From Marisediminicola antarctica (GTDB lineage: Bacteria > Actinomycetota > Actinomycetes > Actinomycetales > Microbacteriaceae), in contig NZ_CP017146.1 in the NCBI RefSeq assembly GCF_009930795.1, positions 2,046,001-2,110,000 on the forward strand: a stretch of 64,000 nucleotides of DNA, written 5' to 3'. Below are positions 60,089-64,000 of this stretch, one piece after another. A program made the position numbers and the translations under genes. Under the pieces are notes generated by a model, which did not search any database, was not told the origin of the DNA, and worked only from the letters and a program-made list of their open reading frames with translations. Each line of letters starts with the position of its first letter. Within the stretch, counting starts at the first letter, position 1.

Positions 60089-60925
60089 TCACTCCTCGTA
60101 TTCGTGTTCCTTCGCCGGGTAGCTGCCGGAGCCGACATCGGCGATGTAGGCCTTCGCGGCATCCGTCAGCACCCCGCTGAGATTCGCGTATTGCTTGACG
60201 AATTTGGGGATGCGCCCGGTCGTCAGTCCCGCCCAGTCGGTCCAGACGAGGAGCTGCCCGTCGACGTGGGGACCGGCTCCGACACCGATCGTGGGGATCC
60301 GGATGGTCTCCGTCACGCGTTTCGCCGCGGCCGACGGAACCATCTCGAGTACGACCGCGAAGGCGCCGGCATCCTGCACCGCGATGGCGTCGGCGAGCAG
60401 CGCATCTGCGCTGGCGCCCCTTCCCTGGATGATGTGCCCGCCGAGACCGTGCTCGCTCTGCGGGGTGAACCCGATGTGCGCCATCACGGGGATTCCCGCC
60501 TCAACGATGCGACGGATCTGCTCGGCACTGCGCACCCCGCCCTCGAGCTTGACGGCGTGCACTCCGGTCTCCTTCATGAACCGGAATGCGGTGTGCAGGG
60601 CCTGCTCGGGGCTCGACTCGTAGGAGCCGAACGGCATGTCAGCGATCACGAAGGCGCGGGAGACGGCCCCCGCGACGGCGCGGGTGAGGGGGATGAGCTC
60701 GTCGATGGTGACCGGGAGGGTCGTGTCGAACCCGAGCACGTTGTTGCCCGCGGAGTCGCCAACAAGCAGGAAATCGATCCCGGCCTTGTCGAAGATCGCC
60801 GCGGTGAGCATGTCGTAGCTCGTGAGCCCGGTGATCGTGATGCCGCTGTTCTTCGCGCCCTGGAAGTGGCGCGTGCGCACCTTCTTGACGCCGGCCTGCG
60901 CGGCTGCCGCAGTGGAATCGGTCAT
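60089..60925 (-). CDS. panB: Ketopantoate hydroxymethyltransferase
   Basis: 278 residues from the ATG at 60925. The metal and substrate residues are in L-V-G-D-S-A-G-N-N and F-A-V-V-L-E-M-V-P, with T-S-Y-D at the start of the barrel. It transfers a hydroxymethyl group from methylene-tetrahydrofolate to alpha-ketoisovalerate, the first step to pantothenate and CoA. A frame to 61039 overlaps nadE and is not used. It lies 17 bases after nadE on the same strand, so a cofactor operon nadE-panB is likely. Confidence 0.95.
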   Translation of the reverse strand: MTDSTAAAAQAGVKKVRTRHFQGAKNSGITITGLTSYDMLTAAIFDKAGIDFLLVGDSAGNNVLGFDTTLPVTIDELIPLTRAVAGAVSRAFVIADMPFGSYESSPEQALHTAFRFMKETGVHAVKLEGGVRSAEQIRRIVEAGIPVMAHIGFTPQSEHGLGGHIIQGRGASADALLADAIAVQDAGAFAVVLEMVPSAAAKRVTETIRIPTIGVGAGPHVDGQLLVWTDWAGLTTGRIPKFVKQYANLSGVLTDAAKAYIADVGSGSYPAKEHEYEE

Positions 60926-60942
60926 GGAGCTCTCCCTGGCGT

Positions 60943-62676
60943 TCAGTGACTGGGGCGGTAGGTGATCGGCAGGCGCCGGTCGCGGCCGAAGGCCATCCCG
61001 GAAATCTTCGGACCGATCGCCCCCTGGCGGCGCTTCCACTCCGAGCGGTCGACGAGTCCCACGACGAAATCGACCGTCTCCTCGTCGAAGCCGAGGGCGG
61101 CGACGTCCTCCCGGCCGAGCGCGTTCGTGATGTACGCGTCGAGGATGCCGTCGAGCACCTCGTACGGCGGGAGGGAGTCCTGGTCGGTCTGGCCCGGGCG
61201 CAGCTCCGCCGAGGGCGGCTTGGCGATCGAGCTCTCCGGGATCGGCGGGGTTTCGCCGAGCGAGGCCGCGTGCTCGTTGCGCCAGCGGGCAAGATCCCAG
61301 ACCAGCAGCTTCGGCACGTCTTTCAGCGGGGCGAAGCCGCCGACCGAGTCGCCGTACATCGTCGAGTAGCCCACCGACAGCTCGGTCTTGTTACCCGTCG
61401 TGAGCACGAGGTGCCCGTGCGCATTCGACAGTGCCATGAGGATGATGCCGCGCACGCGCGCCTGCACGTTTTCGGCCGCGACGCCGGTGAGGTCGAGCTG
61501 GTGCTCGATCGGCAACACCAGGTCGGCGATCGGCTCGACCGAGTAATGCAGCCCGATGCGCTCGGCCGTGTCGTCGGCATCCGACCGGGAATGGTCCGAG
61601 CTCCACCGGCTCGGCATCGAGACGCCGAAGACCCGGTCGGCGCCGATCGCGTCCGCGGCGAGAGAGGCGCAGACGGCGGAGTCGATTCCACCGGAGAGGC
61701 CCAGGGCCACCGACGAGAAGCCGTTCTTGTCGACATAGTCGCGGAGCCCGAGCACGAGGGCGTTCCACAGCTGCTCGCGATCGTCGGGCAGCGTCGCCAC
61801 GTCCCGGTCGAGCCGGGTGCCGCTGTGCTCCGGCACGGTCAGGGTGACGCGACGCACGTTGTCGGGGAGCTCGACCCCCAGGTTCGCCGGCTCGAGGTCG
61901 AGGTCGATGACGAGAACGTGCTCGACGAATTGCGGCGCCCTGGCGAGGATGTCCCCCGTGCCGTCGACCACAACGCTGTCGCCGTCGAAGACGAGGTCGT
62001 CCTGCCCGCCCACAAGGTTCACGTAGGCGACGGTGGTGTTGGTCTCGATGGCCCTGCGGGTGACGAGGGGGAGGCGCACCTCGTCCTTGTCCCGTTCGAA
62101 CGGCGAGGCGTTGAGAACGACGAGCAGCCCGGCATCCGCCTCGAGCACACGGCCGAGCGGGCCCCCGTCGCGCCAGAGGTCCTCGCAGACGATGACGGCG
62201 ACGTCGACGCCCCGCAGCCGCAGCACGAGAAGTTCGTCGCCGGGGATGAATACCCGGTACTCGTCGAAAACGGAGTAGTTGGGCAGGTGGTGCTTGGCGT
62301 ACCTCGCCTTGGTGTGGCCGTGCTGCAGCACGCTGGCGCAGTTCTGGGCGATCGCGGTCGGCGCACTGCTCGTACCGAGCAGCCGCGGCTCGAACGGCCC
62401 GTCGGGGTGGCCGACGATGACGACGAGGTCGCCGAGTCCGGCATCCTGCAGCCGCTTCGCGAGCGTCGGCACGGCGTCGCGGCACTTCGCCAGAAAGCCG
62501 GGACGGGACGCGAGGTCCTCGATCGGATACCCGGACAGCGCCATCTCACCGGTGACGAGGATGTCGGCGCCGGCGGCCGCGGCGGCCCGGGCTGCATCCA
62601 GAACCTGCTCAGCGTTTCCCGCGAGATCCCCCACGATGGGGTTGGTCTGGGCGAGTGCCAAGCGGAGTCGGGGCAT
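60943..62676 (-). CDS. nadE: Glutamine-dependent NAD synthetase
   Basis: 577 residues from the ATG at 62676. The N-terminal nitrilase-type glutaminase has the Glu-Lys-Cys triad in V-T-G-E-M-A-L, K-H-H-L-P-N-Y and V-C-E-D-L-W. The C-terminal synthetase has the P-loop L-S-G-G-I-D-S. It makes NAD from deamido-NAD using glutamine as ammonia donor. Divergent from glnA2 with 56 bases between, which pairs a glutamine user with a glutamine maker. Confidence 0.95.
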   Translation of the reverse strand: MPRLRLALAQTNPIVGDLAGNAEQVLDAARAAAAAGADILVTGEMALSGYPIEDLASRPGFLAKCRDAVPTLAKRLQDAGLGDLVVIVGHPDGPFEPRLLGTSSAPTAIAQNCASVLQHGHTKARYAKHHLPNYSVFDEYRVFIPGDELLVLRLRGVDVAVIVCEDLWRDGGPLGRVLEADAGLLVVLNASPFERDKDEVRLPLVTRRAIETNTTVAYVNLVGGQDDLVFDGDSVVVDGTGDILARAPQFVEHVLVIDLDLEPANLGVELPDNVRRVTLTVPEHSGTRLDRDVATLPDDREQLWNALVLGLRDYVDKNGFSSVALGLSGGIDSAVCASLAADAIGADRVFGVSMPSRWSSDHSRSDADDTAERIGLHYSVEPIADLVLPIEHQLDLTGVAAENVQARVRGIILMALSNAHGHLVLTTGNKTELSVGYSTMYGDSVGGFAPLKDVPKLLVWDLARWRNEHAASLGETPPIPESSIAKPPSAELRPGQTDQDSLPPYEVLDGILDAYITNALGREDVAALGFDEETVDFVVGLVDRSEWKRRQGAIGPKISGMAFGRDRRLPITYRPSH

Positions 62677-62732
62677 AGCCAGTAGCCTAATAGCGGTGGG
62701 CAGCTCGCCCCGTACGCGACGATGAGGGGCCA

Positions 62733-64000
62733 ATGGACAAGCAACGCGACTTCGTTCTTCGCACGATCGAAGAGCGGGGAGTCAAGTTCATCCGGCTCTG
62801 GTTCACCGACGTGGTCGGCACCCTCAAGTCGGTCGCCATCGCGCCGGCCGAGGTGGAGGGTGCCTTCGCCGAGGGCCTCGGTTTCGACGGCTCCGCGATC
62901 GAGGGGCTGACGCGCGCGTACGAGGCCGACGTGCTCGCCCATCCCGACCCCACCACTTTCCAGATCCTTCCCTGGCGCGGCGAGGTCGACCCGACGGCGC
63001 GGATGTTCTGCGACATCTCGACCCCGGACGGCCAGCCCGCGGTCGCCGACCCGCGCAACGTGCTGAAGCGCACCCTCGCGAAGGCGGCCGACCGCGGCTT
63101 CACCTTCTACACGCATCCCGAGGTCGAGTTCTACCTGCTCAAGAGCTCCCAGTACGGCCCGAAGGGACCCCAACCGGTCGACAAGGCGGGCTACTTCGAC
63201 AACGTCCCCGGCGGCACGGCGCACGACTTCCGTCGCCGCTCGGTGCGGATGCTCGAAGACCTCGGCATCTCGGTCGAGTTCTCCCACCACGAAGCCGGGC
63301 CAGGTCAGAACGAGATCGACCTGCGCTATGCCGACGCGCTGACCACCGCCGACAACATCATGACCTTCCGCACCGTCATCAAGGAGGTGGCGATCGAGCA
63401 GGGCGTCTACGCGACCTTCATGCCGAAGCCTCTCGCCGACGCGCCGGGATCGGGCATGCACACCCACATGTCGCTGTTCGAGGGCGACACCAACGCGTTC
63501 TTCGAGGGCGGAGCCCAGTACCAGCTGTCGAAGATCGGCCGCCAGTTCATCGCCGGACTGCTCACCCACGCGCCGGAGATCACCGCCGTGACCAACCAGT
63601 TCGTGAACTCCTACAAGCGGCTCTGGGGCGGCGACGAGGCGCCGAGCTTCGTCACGTGGGGCCACAACAACCGGTCCGCACTCGTGCGGGTGCCGCTGTA
63701 CAAGCCCAACAAGGGGCAGAGCGCCCGTGTCGAGTACCGCGCGATCGACTCCGCGGCGAACCCCTACCTCGCCTACTCGCTCATGCTCGCCGCCGGGCTC
63801 AAGGGCATCGAGAACGGGTACGAGCTGCCCCCGGAGGCGGAGAACAACGTGTGGAGTCTCTCTGATTCCGAGCGCAAGGCGCTCGGCTACAAGCAGCTTC
63901 CCGCGAGCCTCGACCGCGCCGTGGCGCTGATGGAGGAGTCGGAGCTCGTCGCCGAGACCCTCGGCGAGCACGTCTTCAACTACGTGCTGCTGAACAAGCG
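62733..64000 (+). CDS. glnA2: Glutamine synthetase GlnA2, 3' end outside window
   Basis: The frame starts at the ATG at 62733 and stays open to the window end, giving 422 of about 446 residues. Close to GlnA2 of actinobacteria: L-W-F-T-D-V-V-G-T-L-K-S, active-site H-P-E-V-E-F-Y, E-I-D-L-R-Y-A-D-A-L, G-M-H-T-H-M-S-L, and R-V-E-Y-R-A-I-D-S. The stretch E-N-G-Y-E-L-P-P lies where the adenylylated Tyr loop sits in GlnA1. Forms glutamine from glutamate and ammonia. GAGGGG before the ATG. Confidence 0.95.
   Translation, partial: MDKQRDFVLRTIEERGVKFIRLWFTDVVGTLKSVAIAPAEVEGAFAEGLGFDGSAIEGLTRAYEADVLAHPDPTTFQILPWRGEVDPTARMFCDISTPDGQPAVADPRNVLKRTLAKAADRGFTFYTHPEVEFYLLKSSQYGPKGPQPVDKAGYFDNVPGGTAHDFRRRSVRMLEDLGISVEFSHHEAGPGQNEIDLRYADALTTADNIMTFRTVIKEVAIEQGVYATFMPKPLADAPGSGMHTHMSLFEGDTNAFFEGGAQYQLSKIGRQFIAGLLTHAPEITAVTNQFVNSYKRLWGGDEAPSFVTWGHNNRSALVRVPLYKPNKGQSARVEYRAIDSAANPYLAYSLMLAAGLKGIENGYELPPEAENNVWSLSDSERKALGYKQLPASLDRAVALMEESELVAETLGEHVFNYVLLNK

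Noticed and set aside
60946-62685. 579-codon open frame on the + strand
   Set aside because: Antisense to nadE, which has all catalytic motifs.
62019-63971. 650-codon open frame on the minus strand
   Set aside because: Antisense to glnA2 and running into nadE out of frame.

Overview
This is chromosomal DNA from a GC-rich actinobacterium, most probably of the family Microbacteriaceae. The pointers are frequent GTG starts, a PucR regulator inside an aceE-fab locus, the actinobacterial genes glnA2, ppgK and DUF3145, two DUF222-HNH genes, a polymerase-A-like protein next to an exaC/DUF779 pair, and a type A RNase P RNA. The family is inferred from gene content and order; no database was searched.

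Layout. (1) 1-17,500 is an accessory mosaic. It holds a Doc-type toxin-antitoxin pair with its operator; a fluoride channel gene behind a crcB stump that is joined base-to-base to the 3' half of a formamidase gene; two lipoprotein genes flanking a 0.35 kb transposon-derived element; an EthA-like Baeyer-Villiger monooxygenase fused to an alpha/beta hydrolase, divergent from a TetR gene with two identical-looking operators between; a Lys-rich coiled-coil protein overlapping an orphan ParA; a decayed IS21-family element (11,786-15,351) whose ends enclose a CmtR-like Cd/Pb sensor and a cation-efflux protein; and a DUF222-HNH gene with dispersed repeats at its 3' end. (2) 17,660-32,330 holds membrane and stress-type genes (VIT family, alpha-glucosidase, PRC-barrel, DUF1684), an unusual SDR/metallo-beta-lactamase fusion, an aldehyde dehydrogenase locus with its GAF regulator and DUF779 partner, and a polymerase-A-like protein. 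(3) 32,434-44,864 contains PadR and DUF3145 genes, a second HNH gene with repeat arrays, and the aceE-mabR-fabD-fabH-acpP-fabF locus that links pyruvate dehydrogenase to type II fatty acid synthesis, followed by a peroxiredoxin. (4) 45,098-51,567 has tRNA-Val, a newly noticed 31-residue membrane peptide, an oxidoreductase, a YjdF-like protein, an EEP phosphatase and a UbiA/phytoene-desaturase-like pair. (5) 51,639-64,000 is core genome: SRAP, DUF3618, DMT transporter, Nif3, a CdsZ-like protein, rnpB, an acyl-CoA-dehydrogenase-type flavoprotein, ppgK, cupin, map, a small SPOR-like protein, panB, nadE and the 5' part of glnA2, which runs off the window.

How it works together. The monooxygenase-hydrolase fusion with its TetR and 3-hydroxyacyl-CoA dehydrogenase neighbours reads as a ketone-to-ester-to-acid catabolic unit under one repressor. 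CmtR and its efflux protein form a metal-resistance cassette that an IS21-like unit may have moved. The aceE-mabR-fab order places acetyl-CoA supply, its regulator and malonyl/acyl-ACP chemistry in one transcriptional direction. A striking background feature is the number of short tandem arrays (periods 14, 15, 17, 18 and 24 bp) between 17.6 and 36.5 kb, several of which add in-frame pentapeptide tails to proteins.
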